Positions 1 through 9,046 of a stretch of 64,000 nucleotides of DNA are shown piece by piece. The first letter of the stretch is position 1. Each line of letters opens with the position of its first letter. The stretch is from Phenylobacterium sp. Its GTDB lineage: Bacteria; Pseudomonadota; Alphaproteobacteria; Caulobacterales; Caulobacteraceae. Both the position numbers and the translations under genes were made by a program. A model generated the notes under the pieces. The model did not search any database. It saw only the letters and a program-made list of their open reading frames with translations, and was not told where the DNA came from. The stretch spans positions 310,001-374,000 of the forward strand of contig NZ_SCVD01000020.1 of NCBI RefSeq assembly GCF_004297125.1. Reading direction: 5' to 3'.

Positions 1-856
1 CGGCCTCCGACAGAAAGCGCCGCCCCTTGGCGACGCCCCCGTTGGCCAGGATCGCGTGGATCTCGGCCACCGAGCGGGCGTTGCCGGTTCCGCCTGCCGC
101 CGGGATCTCGGCGCCGCGCCAGGCCCGGGTCTTCGTGGCCGAGACGTCGATGCCGGGGTTGTCCCACATGTTGATCATCAGCGCGCTGGCGTTCGGGTCG
201 CGCGGTCCCGGCGGCGGCGGGAGCAGCTCGGCCACGCGACCGTCCTGCGAGGCCGGCAGGCCGATCCAGAAGTCGGCGCCCAGTGGCTCGGCGATCTCCT
301 CGCGGAACACCGTCCCGAGCGACTTGCCGGTGATCCGCCGCACCACCTCGCCCACCAGGTAGCCCTGGGTCAGCGCATGGTAGCCCGACGCGGTCCCTGG
401 CTCCCAGTACGGCGCCTGGGCCGCCAGCAGGGTGGTGACCTTGTCCCAGTCGTACAGGTCCTGCGCGGTGATGGGCTCCTTCCAGCCCGACAGCCCGGCC
501 GAATGGCTCATCAGGTGGCTGACCTTCACGTCCGCCTTCCCGTTGGCCGCGAACTCCGGCCAGTAGCGGGCCACCGGCGCGTCGAAGTCGAGCTCGCCGC
601 GGTCGGCGATCAAGAGCGCGGTCAGGGCCGTCATCGTCTTGGTGGTCGAGTAGACGTTGACGATGGTGTCCTTCTCCCAGGGCCGGGTGCGCGCCGGATC
701 GGCGAAGCCGCCCCAGAGGTCGACCACCGTCTCGCCTTCGACCGTGGCGCAGTACGAGGCCCCGATGTCCTCACCGCTCGCCAGGCCGGCCTCGAACGTC
801 GTGCGCACGTCCGCGTAGCGGTCGTGGGCGTGTCCCTGCACCGAGCCGTCAGCCAT
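1..856 (-). CDS. Serine hydrolase, beta-lactamase/family VIII esterase fold (3' end outside window)
   Basis: The 285 residues visible match the class C beta-lactamase-like serine hydrolases (family VIII esterases and related enzymes). The SxxK motif is S70-T-T-K73, carrying the predicted nucleophile Ser70 and general base Lys73. A Tyr-containing second motif, Y159-H-A, replaces the penicillin-binding YxN, which is typical of the esterase branch rather than true lactamases. There is no obvious signal peptide, so a cytoplasmic esterase is most likely. The ATG at 856 is the first start in frame. The reading frame runs off the left window edge, so the C-terminal part is missing. It is co-directional with the acyl-CoA dehydrogenase pair 17 nt upstream and may share its transcript. 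The substrate cannot be read from the sequence. Confidence 0.85.
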   Translation of the reverse strand, partial: MADGSVQGHAHDRYADVRTTFEAGLASGEDIGASYCATVEGETVVDLWGGFADPARTRPWEKDTIVNVYSTTKTMTALTALLIADRGELDFDAPVARYWPEFAANGKADVKVSHLMSHSAGLSGWKEPITAQDLYDWDKVTTLLAAQAPYWEPGTASGYHALTQGYLVGEVVRRITGKSLGTVFREEIAEPLGADFWIGLPASQDGRVAELLPPPPGPRDPNASALMINMWDNPGIDVSATKTRAWRGAEIPAAGGTGNARSVAEIHAILANGGVAKGRRFLSEA

Positions 857-873
857 GGTCGTGGTCCTTCCCG

Positions 874-1950
874 TCAGGCCGCCAGGCCCTGCATCCGCGC
901 CGCGATCTCGCGCACCTTTTCCGGCCCGCCCAGCAACTGGCGGTTCTGGCCGATCCGCTTGAACCAGAAGTGCAGGCCCAGGAGGTCCGTCATCCCGATG
1001 CCGCCGTGCACCTCGGTCGCCGTGCGCGCGATGAAGCGGCCGATCTCCGAGGTGTGCGCCTTGGCGTGGGCCGCCATCAGCGGGGCCTCGTCCGGAGCAT
1101 GGTCGAAGGCGTAGGCGGCGTACCAGACCAGCGCGCGCGCCGGCTCTAGCTCCGCGGCCATCTCAGCGCAGAGGTGCTTGACGGCCTGGAAGCTGCCGAT
1201 CGTGCGGCCGAACTGCTTGCGCTCCTTGGCATAGGCGACGGCCTTGTCGAGCATCGCCTGAGCCGCGCCCAGGGTGTCGGCGGCCAGCAGGATCCAGGCC
1301 GCGTCGCGCAGGCGGTCCAGCGCGCCGTTCGACGCCAGGGCCTCGGCGGGCGTGTCCTTGAAGGTGAGCGCCGTCAGCCGCCGCGTAACGTCGATGCTGG
1401 GCATCGGCTCGGCCGCCTCGGCGATGTGCGTCAGGTGCAGGCCCCCGTTCTTGTCGGCCACCACCAGCAGGTCCGCCCCCGTGGCGTTCAGCGCGAACAG
1501 CGCCTGGCCCGTCAGCCGCCCATCCGCGGCGGTGACGCCCGCGCCATCGCGCGCGCCCGCGATGGGCTCGGAGATCGCCACGCCGGCGGTGACCGCGCCG
1601 GTCGCCAGCTTCGGCAACCAGCGGCGGCGCTGCTCGTCGGTTCCCGCCAGCTTCAGGGCCAGGGGCGCCAGCACCGCCGAGCCCAGGAACGGGGCCGCGG
1701 CCGCCACCTTGCCCAACGCCTCGCTGGCCAGGGCGGCCTCCAGCATGCCCAGGCCCAGCCCGCCCTGCTCCTCGGGAATCATCAGCCCCGGCAGGCCCAT
1801 CTCGGCCAGCCGCATCCAGATGTCGGACACCTGCTGCGGACCCTCGTCGTCGGCGAACCGGCGCACCCGCTCCAGCGGCACGAGGTCGGCCAGGGTGCGG
1901 TTCAGGCTGTCCTGCAGCATCGTCTGGTCCTCGGAGAGCGCGAACCGCAT
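874..1950 (-). CDS. Acyl-CoA dehydrogenase family protein, second subunit of an adjacent pair
   Basis: A 358-residue acyl-CoA dehydrogenase. These flavoenzymes introduce an alpha,beta double bond into acyl-CoA. The N-terminal helical domain, the middle beta domain (ISEP near residue 125) and the C-terminal helical domain can all be seen. Signatures include RKQFGRTIGSFQAVKH in the C-terminal half and the FAD-contacting HGGIGMT near residue 315. It is shorter than the usual 380-400 residues. Its ATG abuts the stop codon of the upstream dehydrogenase with no gap, so the two are translationally coupled. Such side-by-side pairs often form alpha2beta2 heterotetramers that act on bulky acyl-CoAs such as sterol side chains. 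That is family knowledge; the substrate here is unknown. Confidence 0.88.
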   Translation of the reverse strand: MRFALSEDQTMLQDSLNRTLADLVPLERVRRFADDEGPQQVSDIWMRLAEMGLPGLMIPEEQGGLGLGMLEAALASEALGKVAAAAPFLGSAVLAPLALKLAGTDEQRRRWLPKLATGAVTAGVAISEPIAGARDGAGVTAADGRLTGQALFALNATGADLLVVADKNGGLHLTHIAEAAEPMPSIDVTRRLTALTFKDTPAEALASNGALDRLRDAAWILLAADTLGAAQAMLDKAVAYAKERKQFGRTIGSFQAVKHLCAEMAAELEPARALVWYAAYAFDHAPDEAPLMAAHAKAHTSEIGRFIARTATEVHGGIGMTDLLGLHFWFKRIGQNRQLLGGPEKVREIAARMQGLAA

Positions 1951-3117
1951 TCAGGCCTCGACCGTCTTGGGCTCGCGCGGCATGCCCAAGCCCCGTTCCG
2001 AAATGATGTTCTTCTGAATCTGGGCGGTGCCGCCGCCGATGATCAGGCCCAGGTCGAACATGTAGTTCCACTGCCAGCGACCCTTGGCGCGCAGGTGCGG
2101 CCCGTCCTGGTAGAGGATTCCCAGCTCGCCCAGGGCGTCGATGGCCAGGGCCGCCACCTGGTGGTTCAGCTCGCAGCCCTGCAGCTTCACCACCAGCCGC
2201 GCCAGCCCCGCCGTGTCGTCGGTCATGGTGCGCAAGCCGTTGAACTTCATCGACAGCACCCGGGCCTGGAGCTGCATCAGCCGGTCGCGGAAGATCGGAT
2301 TGTCGATAATCCGCTGGCCGTCGACCGTCTCCGATTTCATCAGCTCGATCAGCTGCTTCAGACGGGCTTCCGTCGCGTTGGGATCGCCGAGCATGCCGCG
2401 TTCATGCTTAAGCGTGGTGTTGGCCACCTGCCAGCCGCGCCCCCGTCCGCCGACCACATTGGTCTTGGGCACGCGCACATCGGTGAAGAACACCTCGTTG
2501 AACTCCGCCTGGCCGGTCATGGTCTTCAGCGGCCTGACCTCGATCCCCGGCGTGTCCATGGGGAACAGGATGTAGGAGATGCCCTCGTGCTTCGGCTTGT
2601 CGGGCTCGGTCCGCACCAGGCAGAACATCATCTGCGCCTGAGCGGCGGTGCTTGTCCAAATCTTCGAGCCGCTGATGAGGAAATCCTCACCGTCCTCGAC
2701 CGCCTTGGTCTGCAGGTTGGCGAGGTCCGATCCGGCCCCCGGCTCCGAATAGCCCTGGCACCAGATGATATCGCCGCTCAGGGTTGGCGGGATCCAGCGG
2801 GTCTTCTGTTCTTCCGAGCCCACCTCCAGCAGGGTCGGGACCAGCATCGAGATGCCCTGCCCGCTCATGCCGCGTGGCGCGCCGGCGTCGATGAAGGCCT
2901 CGGCGATGATCCGGGTCTTGAGGCCGTCCGGCGCAGCGCCGAAGCCGCCGTAGGCCCGCGGGATGGTGCGGGCGGCATAGCCGTTGTCGATCAGCAGCCG
3001 CTGCCAGGCCTTCGGGTCCTTCGGCGCGCCGGCCTCGTATTCGCCCCCGTGAGCCTCCAGGAACGCGCGCACCTCCTCGCGGAAGGTCGCCAGCTCCGGC
3101 GTCAGCGTCAGGTCCAT
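1951..3117 (-). CDS. Acyl-CoA dehydrogenase family protein, first subunit of an adjacent pair
   Basis: A 388-residue acyl-CoA dehydrogenase. The ATG at 3117 (start MDLTLTPELATF) fits the family N-terminus better than the in-frame extension to 3171. The flavin-domain motif GYSEPGAGSDL lies near residue 125, IWTS follows shortly after, and the C-terminal family signature GGGTAQIQKNIISERGLG closes the protein. It is predicted to oxidise an acyl-CoA and pass electrons to electron-transfer flavoprotein. It is the promoter-proximal gene of the pair, and the next dehydrogenase begins immediately after its stop. Whether it works alone or as a heteromer with its neighbour cannot be told from sequence alone. 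Confidence 0.9.
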   Translation of the reverse strand: MDLTLTPELATFREEVRAFLEAHGGEYEAGAPKDPKAWQRLLIDNGYAARTIPRAYGGFGAAPDGLKTRIIAEAFIDAGAPRGMSGQGISMLVPTLLEVGSEEQKTRWIPPTLSGDIIWCQGYSEPGAGSDLANLQTKAVEDGEDFLISGSKIWTSTAAQAQMMFCLVRTEPDKPKHEGISYILFPMDTPGIEVRPLKTMTGQAEFNEVFFTDVRVPKTNVVGGRGRGWQVANTTLKHERGMLGDPNATEARLKQLIELMKSETVDGQRIIDNPIFRDRLMQLQARVLSMKFNGLRTMTDDTAGLARLVVKLQGCELNHQVAALAIDALGELGILYQDGPHLRAKGRWQWNYMFDLGLIIGGGTAQIQKNIISERGLGMPREPKTVEA

Positions 3118-3230
3118 GGCCTGTCCCGTTTGCGTTTCCCTGGGTTGAACCACTGCACCCCTTTGCGGCATGGACGCAACGGCGCCGTCGCGTCAGCGTT
3201 GAGCCTCCAGTCGCACGAAGGAGCGGGCCC

Positions 3231-4544
3231 ATGAGACCGTCATGGCTGATCGGGGCGGCCGCCCTTCTGCTGGCGAGCTGTTCATCCGGGTCCGGCGACC
3301 CGTTCGTCGGGTTCGGCCCGAACCCACCGCTGAAGGGGCCGCATGCCGGCCTGATCCCTACGGTCGGCGTGCCCGACGTCGTCGGCTGGCCGGCGGGCGC
3401 CGCGCCCCGCGCCCCGGCGGGCTTCACGGTGACCCGCTACGCCGAGGGGCTGGACCACCCGCGCTGGCTGCTCGTCCTGCCCAACGGCGACGTCCTGGCC
3501 GCGCTCTCGGCTTCGGAGCCCAGCAAGGCCGACAAGTCCAACCAGGGCGTCAAGGGCTTCTTCCAGAAGATGCTGATGAAGAAGGTGGGCTCGTCCAGGC
3601 CCAGCCCGAACAGGATCGTCCTGCTGCGCGACGCCGACGGCGACGGCGTGGCCGAGACGAAGACCGACTTCGCCACCGGCCTGAAGCAGCCGTTCGGCAT
3701 GACCCTGGTGGGGGGCCTGCTCTACGTGGCCAACTCCGATGGCGTGGTGGCCTTCCCCTACCAGCCGGGGGCCACCGCCGTGCCGGGAACCGGAACCAAG
3801 GTGTTCGACCTGCCCGGCCCCCCGATCAACCATCACTGGACCAAGAACGTCGTGGCCAGCCCCGACGGCGCCAGGCTCTACGCCACGGTGGGCTCGAACT
3901 CGAACATCGGCGAGAACGGCATGGAGAACGAGCAGGGCCGCGCCGCGATCTGGGAATACGATCTGAAGACCGCCAAGGCCCGGGTCTTCGCCAGCGGCAT
4001 CCGCAACCCGAACGGCATCGACTTCGAGCCGGCCACCGGCGTGATGTGGACCGTCTCCAACGAGCGCGACGAGATCGGCAACGACCTGCCGCCGGACTAC
4101 CTCACCAGCGTGAAGGACGGCGGCTTCTATGGCTGGCCCTATAGCTACTGGGGCCAGAACGTGGACAAGCGGGTGAAGCCGCAGAACCCGGCGCTGGTCG
4201 CCTCGGCCCTGAAGCCGGACTACGGCCTGGGTCCGCACACGGCGTCGCTGGGCCTGACCTTCTACCGCGCCGACGCCTTCCCCGCCGCGTACAAGGGCGG
4301 CGCCTTCATCGGCCAGCATGGGTCATGGAACAGGAAGCCGCTGAACGGCTATCGCGTGGTCTTCGTGCCCTTCGCGGGCGGACGGCCGCAGATGCCGCCG
4401 CAGGTGTTCCTCACCGGCTTCCTCAACGCCGACGACAAGATCCAGGGCCGGCCGGTCGGGGTCGCGGTGGACAGCAAGGGCGCCCTGCTGGTGGCCGACG
4501 ATGTGGGCGGCGTCGTTTGGCGCGTGGCGGCCCAAGGGCGGTGA
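3231..4544 (+). CDS. PQQ-dependent sugar dehydrogenase-like lipoprotein (sorbosone dehydrogenase family)
   Basis: A 437-residue exported beta-propeller protein. It begins with a lipoprotein signal ([17 protein letters not shown]), with the predicted lipidated Cys at about residue 17. The body has the features of the glucose/sorbosone dehydrogenase family: [28 protein letters not shown], then [50 protein letters not shown] and [16 protein letters not shown]. These enzymes use soluble PQQ to oxidise sugars or aldoses in the periplasm. No PQQ-synthesis gene is nearby. It is separated from the divergent dehydrogenases by a 113-nt promoter region, and its stop overlaps the start of the following gene, which suggests co-translation. 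The actual substrate is unknown. Confidence 0.88.
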   Translation: [437 protein letters not shown]

Positions 4545-5098
4545 AGCGGTTCGGCTCGAGGCTCGGGGCCGTCGCGGCGCTCGCCCTGGCGTCCGGCGCG
4601 GAAGCGGCGCCGAAGGTCTCGCCGGTCTGCGCCGCGGCCGAGGCGGCGTTGCGGAACCTGGCGGTTCAAGGCGGCGATCCCTTGCTCTTCAGCACCGAGT
4701 TTCCGCGGAAATGGACCGGCATGTTCGCGACCGCTCACTCCGGCAGCGTGGGCATTCCCGTCGGGCCGCAAGGGACCGCGGCGCTGGTGCGGTTCGACCA
4801 CCGGCGGCTCGGCCCGGCGCTGGCCTGCGCGAACGCCCGGGCGCGAGCCGCCACCCTTGGCGAGGTCGTGGATGAAGCGGCCGGCGAACCCCGCATCCGC
4901 GGCATGGGCCTGAACGGCAAGACCGGCTTTCTCTGGCGCATCGCCATGCCGGTGCTGGACCGCACGGGCATGGAAGCCGTGGTCGCGGCCTTCACCTGGA
5001 GCAACCAGCTCGCAGGTGGTTCGCAGCTCGTATTTCTGGCGCGTCAGCGTGACGGATCGTGGAAGGTAACGGGCAGCCGCATCCTGTCGATGTCCTGA
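4541..5098 (+). CDS. Hypothetical exported protein
   Basis: I do not recognise the family. The GTG at 4541 overlaps the TGA of the upstream lipoprotein gene, which is a typical coupled start. It places a basic n-region and hydrophobic stretch ending in AEAAPK at the N-terminus, so a Sec signal peptide of about 20 residues is likely. The mature protein (about 165 residues) is alpha/beta-like and ends in a segment typical of small periplasmic domains (SQLVFLARQRDGSWKVTG). Co-transcription with the sugar dehydrogenase suggests a periplasmic role, but nothing more specific can be said. Confidence 0.7.
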   Translation: MKRFGSRLGAVAALALASGAEAAPKVSPVCAAAEAALRNLAVQGGDPLLFSTEFPRKWTGMFATAHSGSVGIPVGPQGTAALVRFDHRRLGPALACANARARAATLGEVVDEAAGEPRIRGMGLNGKTGFLWRIAMPVLDRTGMEAVVAAFTWSNQLAGGSQLVFLARQRDGSWKVTGSRILSMS

Positions 5099-5102
5099 GC
5101 CG

Positions 5103-5669
5103 TCACAGCCCGATGCGGTACCGAAGCTTCACGCCCTCGCCGCCATAGGCCGGCGGAACCGCGAAGGTTTCGACGAGCATCCCGCCGTTGGCCTCGATCA
5201 CCCGCTTCGACGCGATGTTCTCGTCGTCGGTCGTGAGCTCGACGTACGGCAATCCCATCGCCCTGGCCGCGGGCAGGATCAGGCCCAGCGCCCGCGTCGC
5301 GTAGCCGAGGCCCTGCTTCCACGGCACGACACCATAGCCGAGGTGTCCGAAGACATGCTCGGGCAGTTCCGCCGTGCCCGGCGCCCAGCGGAACCCCACC
5401 GTGCCGCAGAACTCGCCGTCCCAGATCCAGCGGTAGTAGCCGGGAAGCCGCGGGACTTCGGACCCGTCGGGCAGCCGGATCGGCGGGCCGCGGGCCTCCG
5501 GGTCGTCCTGCGAGGCCACGAAGGCGGCCGGATCCTCGGCGATGCGGACAAGCTGCTCCTCGGCCGTCTTGCGCCCGTGGATGTTGTCGGGAGACCAGCC
5601 CCGCCGGAGCGCGTCCGCATACTGCGGCAGCGCCTCCAGCGAAGGCGGCTTCAATTCCAGATCGGCCAT
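5103..5669 (-). CDS. GNAT family N-acetyltransferase
   Basis: A 188-residue acetyltransferase of the RimJ/RimL-like GNAT group. GTVGFRW near residue 88 corresponds to the central beta strand. GYGVVPWKQGLGYATRAL around residues 108-128 is the acetyl-CoA pyrophosphate loop (Q/R-x-x-G-x-G/A type). ELTTDDENIASKRVIEANGG near the C-terminus is the late GNAT motif. Its start is immediately adjacent to the stop of the upstream VOC-family gene, so the two are likely one transcript. The acceptor substrate is unknown. Confidence 0.87.
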   Translation of the reverse strand: MADLELKPPSLEALPQYADALRRGWSPDNIHGRKTAEEQLVRIAEDPAAFVASQDDPEARGPPIRLPDGSEVPRLPGYYRWIWDGEFCGTVGFRWAPGTAELPEHVFGHLGYGVVPWKQGLGYATRALGLILPAARAMGLPYVELTTDDENIASKRVIEANGGMLVETFAVPPAYGGEGVKLRYRIGL

Positions 5670-6041
5670 TCAGCCCATCTTGAAGACGCAGACCTTGTTG
5701 CCGTCCGGGTCGCGGAAATAGGCGCCGTAGAAGGTCGGCAGGCGCTGGCCGGGCGCGCCGTCGCAGACGCCGCCCGCGGCCATGGCGGCGGCGTATGCCG
5801 CGTCGACCTGTTCCTTGGACGCCGCCGGCAGGCCGAACATGCTGCCGTTGCCGACGGTGGCGGGCTTCTCGTCGTAGGGCTTGCTGACGGCGATCATGCC
5901 GGGCGTGTCCTTGCTACCGTAGAACTGCATGCGCTCGCCGTTGGCGAAGGTGCGCTTGCCGCCCAGCGGAGCGAGCACCGCGTCGTAGAACTTGGTCGCC
6001 CGCTCGAGGTCGTTGGTGCCGATGGTGGCGTAGCCGATCAT
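5670..6041 (-). CDS. VOC family protein (glyoxalase/dioxygenase fold)
   Basis: A 123-residue single-module vicinal-oxygen-chelate protein. It starts MIGYATIGTNDLERATKFYD and ends in FYGAYFRDPDGNKVCVF, which are the characteristic beta-alpha-beta-beta-beta edges of the fold. Proteins of this length usually dimerise to build the metal site. Catalytic metal ligands are not obvious beyond the terminal DPDGNK region, so it could be a binding protein rather than an enzyme. It is the first gene of a two-gene unit with the GNAT gene and is divergent from the penicillin acylase homologue. Confidence 0.85.
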   Translation of the reverse strand: MIGYATIGTNDLERATKFYDAVLAPLGGKRTFANGERMQFYGSKDTPGMIAVSKPYDEKPATVGNGSMFGLPAASKEQVDAAYAAAMAAGGVCDGAPGQRLPTFYGAYFRDPDGNKVCVFKMG

Positions 6042-6160
6042 GTGGAATTCCCCTTCCTAATACGGCGCAGCCTAATGGGTGACCTGCGCGGAAGCGCAAG
6101 CGCCGCGTGACGCCGGGCCCGGCGTCGGTCCACAATCGTCGCGACGATGGAGGGTACGGT

Positions 6161-8521
6161 ATGATCGGGCGTGTCTTTTTGGGCGCAGCGGCCGCGCTTC
6201 TGGCCGGCGCGGCGCAGGCGGAGGTCTCCACCGCGGTGCGCCAGGAGGCCCGGGCGGTCCAGGGCTTGAACGCCCCAGCCGAGCTGATCGTCGACCGCTG
6301 GGGCATCCCGCACATCTACGCCGCCTCGTCCCGCGACGCCTTCTTCCTACAGGGCTACAATGCCGCCCGCGACCGGCTCTGGCAGATCGACCTGTGGCGC
6401 AAGCGCGGCCTGGGCCGGCTGTCGGCCAGCCTGGGCCCGGCCTATGTGGCGCAGGACCGCGCCGCGCGCCTCTTCCTCTATCGCGGCGACATGGCCGCCG
6501 AGTGGGCCGCCTACGATCCCGGCGGCAAGGAGGCGGCGGAGGCCTTCGCCGCGGGCGTGAACGCCTATGTGGCCGAGGTGCGGGCGGGCAAGCGCCCCCT
6601 CCCCGTCGAGTTCAAGCTGACCGCCAGCCAGCCGGAGGACTGGAAGCCCGAGGAGATCCTGCGGATCCGCAGCCACGCCCTGGTCTCCAACGTCACCTCC
6701 GAGGTCGCCCGCGCCCGGGTCGTCTGCGCCGGCGGCGTGGAGGCCGACGCGCTCCGCCGCAAGCTGGAGCCGGCCCACAAGTTCGCCGTGCCCAAGGGCC
6801 TCGATCCCTGCGACGTGCCCGAGAACGTACTGGCCGACTATGTGCTGGCCACCGAGCCGGTGAGTTTCAAGCCGCTGGCGCCCCGGACCCTGGCCCAGGT
6901 GATGGACGAGCGCTCGGCCGAGGGCTCGAACAACTGGACGATCGCCGGATCCCGCACCGCCACGGGCCGTCCGATCCTGGCCAACGACCCGCACCGCCCG
7001 GTGGGCGCGCCGTCCCTGCGCTACATCGCCCACCTGGACGCGCCGGGCCTCAGCATCATCGGCGCCGGCGAGCCCGCCCTGCCCGGCGTCTCCCTGGGCC
7101 ACAACGGGACCACCGCCTTCGGCATCACCATCTTCTACATCGATCAGGAGGACCTCTACGTCTACGAGACCCGGGGGAACGCCTATCGCTACAAGGGCGG
7201 CTGGGAACCCATGAAGGTGGTCCGCGAGACCATCGAGGTGAAGGGCGAGGCGCCGCGCGAGGTGGAATTCCATTTCACCCGCCACGGCCCGGTGGTGAAC
7301 CAGGACGACGCCAAGGGCCGCGCCTTCGCCATCCGCACGATCTGGAACGAGCCCGGCCTGGCCGGCTATTTCGGCTCCTCGCGGATGTGGCGCGCCAAGG
7401 GCTGGGACGACTTCCAGACCGCGCGCAACAGGTGGGGGGCCCCGCCGCTGAACCTGGTCTACGCCGACACCAAGGGCGAGATCGGCTGGTCGGCCGCGGG
7501 GCGCACGCCGGTGCGGCCGGGCTGGGATGGCCTGATGCCCGTGCCCGGCGACGGGCGCTACGAGTGGAAGGGCTTCGTCGAGGACGGCGGCCTGCCGGTC
7601 AGCCGCAACCCCAAGGCCGGCTACTTCGGCACGGCCAACGCCATGAACATCCCGGCCGAGCCTGAGTATCCACGCCACGCTCGCAAGCTGGGCTTCGAGT
7701 GGGCCGACCCCACCCGCGCGATGCGGGTCCAGGAGGTGCTGTCGTCGCTCCCGAAATCGACCCTGGCCGACTCCGTGGCGCTGCAGACCGACAGTGTCAG
7801 CCCGCAGGCCCGCCGCGGCGTGGCCCTGGTCCAGGCGCTGAGCTCTACCGACCCCGACGTCGCCCGGGCGCTCGCCCTTCTGAAGGTCTGGGACGGCAAC
7901 GAGACCACCGACAGCGCCGCCGCCGCCATCTACGAGACCTGGGCGGTGAAGCACCTGGGCCGCCACGCGGTCGGCGCATCCGGCGTGACGCCCGCCGCCC
8001 GGAAGCTGATCGGCGCCAGTTCGCCGGACCCGATCCTGACCTGGCTCGAAGCCGCGCCCGCTGGGACGCGCGATCCCATCCTGCTCTCCAGCCTGGCCGA
8101 CGCCGTGGGCGAACTGAAGGTCCGGCTCGGACCCGACATGGCGACCTGGACCTGGGGCCGCCTGCACCAGGCGAAGTTCGTCCCCGCCATCGCACCCCTC
8201 GCCGATCCGCAGCTTGCCGCCCAGATGACGGTGGGCCCGCTCCAGGTCCCCGGCTCGTCGTCGACCCCCCGCGCCGCCACCTGGAGGACCGAGGACTTCA
8301 GCCAGGCCGCCGGCGCCTCGGTGCGGATCGTGCTGGACGTGGGCGCCTGGGACAACTCCATGGCCATCAACACCCCCGGCCAGTCCGCGGACCCCGCCAG
8401 CCCGCATTACCGCGACCTCTTCCCCCTCTGGGCGGCCGGCTCCTACGTCCCTCTGCGCTTCAGCCGCGCGGCGGTGGAGGCCGACGCCGAGACGGTGATG
8501 AAGCTGACGCCCGCGCCGTAG
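6161..8521 (+). CDS. Penicillin acylase family protein (Ntn hydrolase, possible acyl-homoserine-lactone acylase)
   Basis: A 786-residue exported N-terminal-nucleophile hydrolase. The ATG at 6161 follows a GGAGG-like site and opens a signal peptide ending in AAQA. The alpha chain carries VDRWGIPHIYA and the long ARDRLWQIDLWRKRGLGRLS helix typical of the family. The spacer ends at G-S256-N-N-W, where self-cleavage would expose Ser256 as the N-terminal nucleophile of the beta chain. ILANDPHR follows shortly, then the HNGTTAFGIT oxyanion region. The family hydrolyses amide-linked acyl groups, including penicillins, acyl-homoserine lactones and cephalosporin analogues, in the periplasm. Length and architecture are complete. 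Substrate choice between lactone signals and other amides is not readable. Confidence 0.9.
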   Translation: MIGRVFLGAAAALLAGAAQAEVSTAVRQEARAVQGLNAPAELIVDRWGIPHIYAASSRDAFFLQGYNAARDRLWQIDLWRKRGLGRLSASLGPAYVAQDRAARLFLYRGDMAAEWAAYDPGGKEAAEAFAAGVNAYVAEVRAGKRPLPVEFKLTASQPEDWKPEEILRIRSHALVSNVTSEVARARVVCAGGVEADALRRKLEPAHKFAVPKGLDPCDVPENVLADYVLATEPVSFKPLAPRTLAQVMDERSAEGSNNWTIAGSRTATGRPILANDPHRPVGAPSLRYIAHLDAPGLSIIGAGEPALPGVSLGHNGTTAFGITIFYIDQEDLYVYETRGNAYRYKGGWEPMKVVRETIEVKGEAPREVEFHFTRHGPVVNQDDAKGRAFAIRTIWNEPGLAGYFGSSRMWRAKGWDDFQTARNRWGAPPLNLVYADTKGEIGWSAAGRTPVRPGWDGLMPVPGDGRYEWKGFVEDGGLPVSRNPKAGYFGTANAMNIPAEPEYPRHARKLGFEWADPTRAMRVQEVLSSLPKSTLADSVALQTDSVSPQARRGVALVQALSSTDPDVARALALLKVWDGNETTDSAAAAIYETWAVKHLGRHAVGASGVTPAARKLIGASSPDPILTWLEAAPAGTRDPILLSSLADAVGELKVRLGPDMATWTWGRLHQAKFVPAIAPLADPQLAAQMTVGPLQVPGSSSTPRAATWRTEDFSQAAGASVRIVLDVGAWDNSMAINTPGQSADPASPHYRDLFPLWAAGSYVPLRFSRAAVEADAETVMKLTPAP

Positions 8522-8560
8522 GGCGCCCGGGCAGGCGATCCCGCCCGGACCCGGAAGACG

Positions 8561-8956
8561 CTAACCGGCCGCCTTGGCCAGTTGCTCGCCCATGAGGCGG
8601 TGCAGCAGGTTGATCGCCTTCAGCGGGCGGACCATCACCTTGAAGTGGACGATCCGGGCGCCGTCGTCGCTGAAGGTGATGATGTCGACACCGTTGATCG
8701 TGATCCCCTCGATCTCGTTCTCGAACTCCAGCACCGCGCCGGTGTCGCTGCGCCATTCTCCGACGTATCGGAACCCTGGCCCGCCCAGCACCTTCTCGGC
8801 GCTCGCGAGGTACTTGAAGGTGATCTCGCGCCCACGCTGCGGCGTGTGTACGACGGGGCTCTCGAACACCGCCTCGGGGTCCAGCAGTTCCCACAGCGCG
8901 GCGCGGTCGTGGGTCTTCATGTAGTCGCGCCAGCGGTCCAGGGCGGCTATCGGCAT
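8561..8956 (-). CDS. Nuclear transport factor 2-like (SnoaL-type) protein
   Basis: A 131-residue protein of the NTF2/SnoaL-like fold. The ATG at 8956 is preceded by GGAG and gives MPIAALDRWRDYMKTHD. Conserved features include the long N-terminal helix followed by LLDPEAVFESPVV, then FKYLASAEKVL, FENEIEGITINGVDIITF and the terminal IVHFKVMVRPLKA strand. Members act as small ketosteroid-isomerase-like enzymes or binding proteins, and many Caulobacterales carry them in lipid or steroid gene regions. No catalytic Asp/Tyr pair can be assigned with confidence, so the function is unknown. Confidence 0.75.
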   Translation of the reverse strand: MPIAALDRWRDYMKTHDRAALWELLDPEAVFESPVVHTPQRGREITFKYLASAEKVLGGPGFRYVGEWRSDTGAVLEFENEIEGITINGVDIITFSDDGARIVHFKVMVRPLKAINLLHRLMGEQLAKAAG

Positions 8957-9046
8957 CGGGAATCTCCACGCCGGCGCTCGATCGCCGGCGACGCCCAGAA
9001 TGAGCGGCGCCGGCGGAAGCATCCAGCCCGGATGTGCCGACAGGCC

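Noticed and set aside
1..856. Beta-lactamase resistance gene
   Set aside because: The SxxK motif is present but the YxN motif is replaced by YHA and there is no signal peptide, which favours an esterase-like serine hydrolase.
6347..8407. Long antisense frame over the penicillin acylase homologue
   Set aside because: No recognisable domain, no ribosome site, and the sense strand has an intact Ntn-hydrolase nucleophile and signal peptide.
8526..8548. Possible terminator after the penicillin acylase homologue
   Set aside because: Only a 6-bp stem (CCGGGC/GCCCGG) without T-run; too weak in sequence of this GC content.
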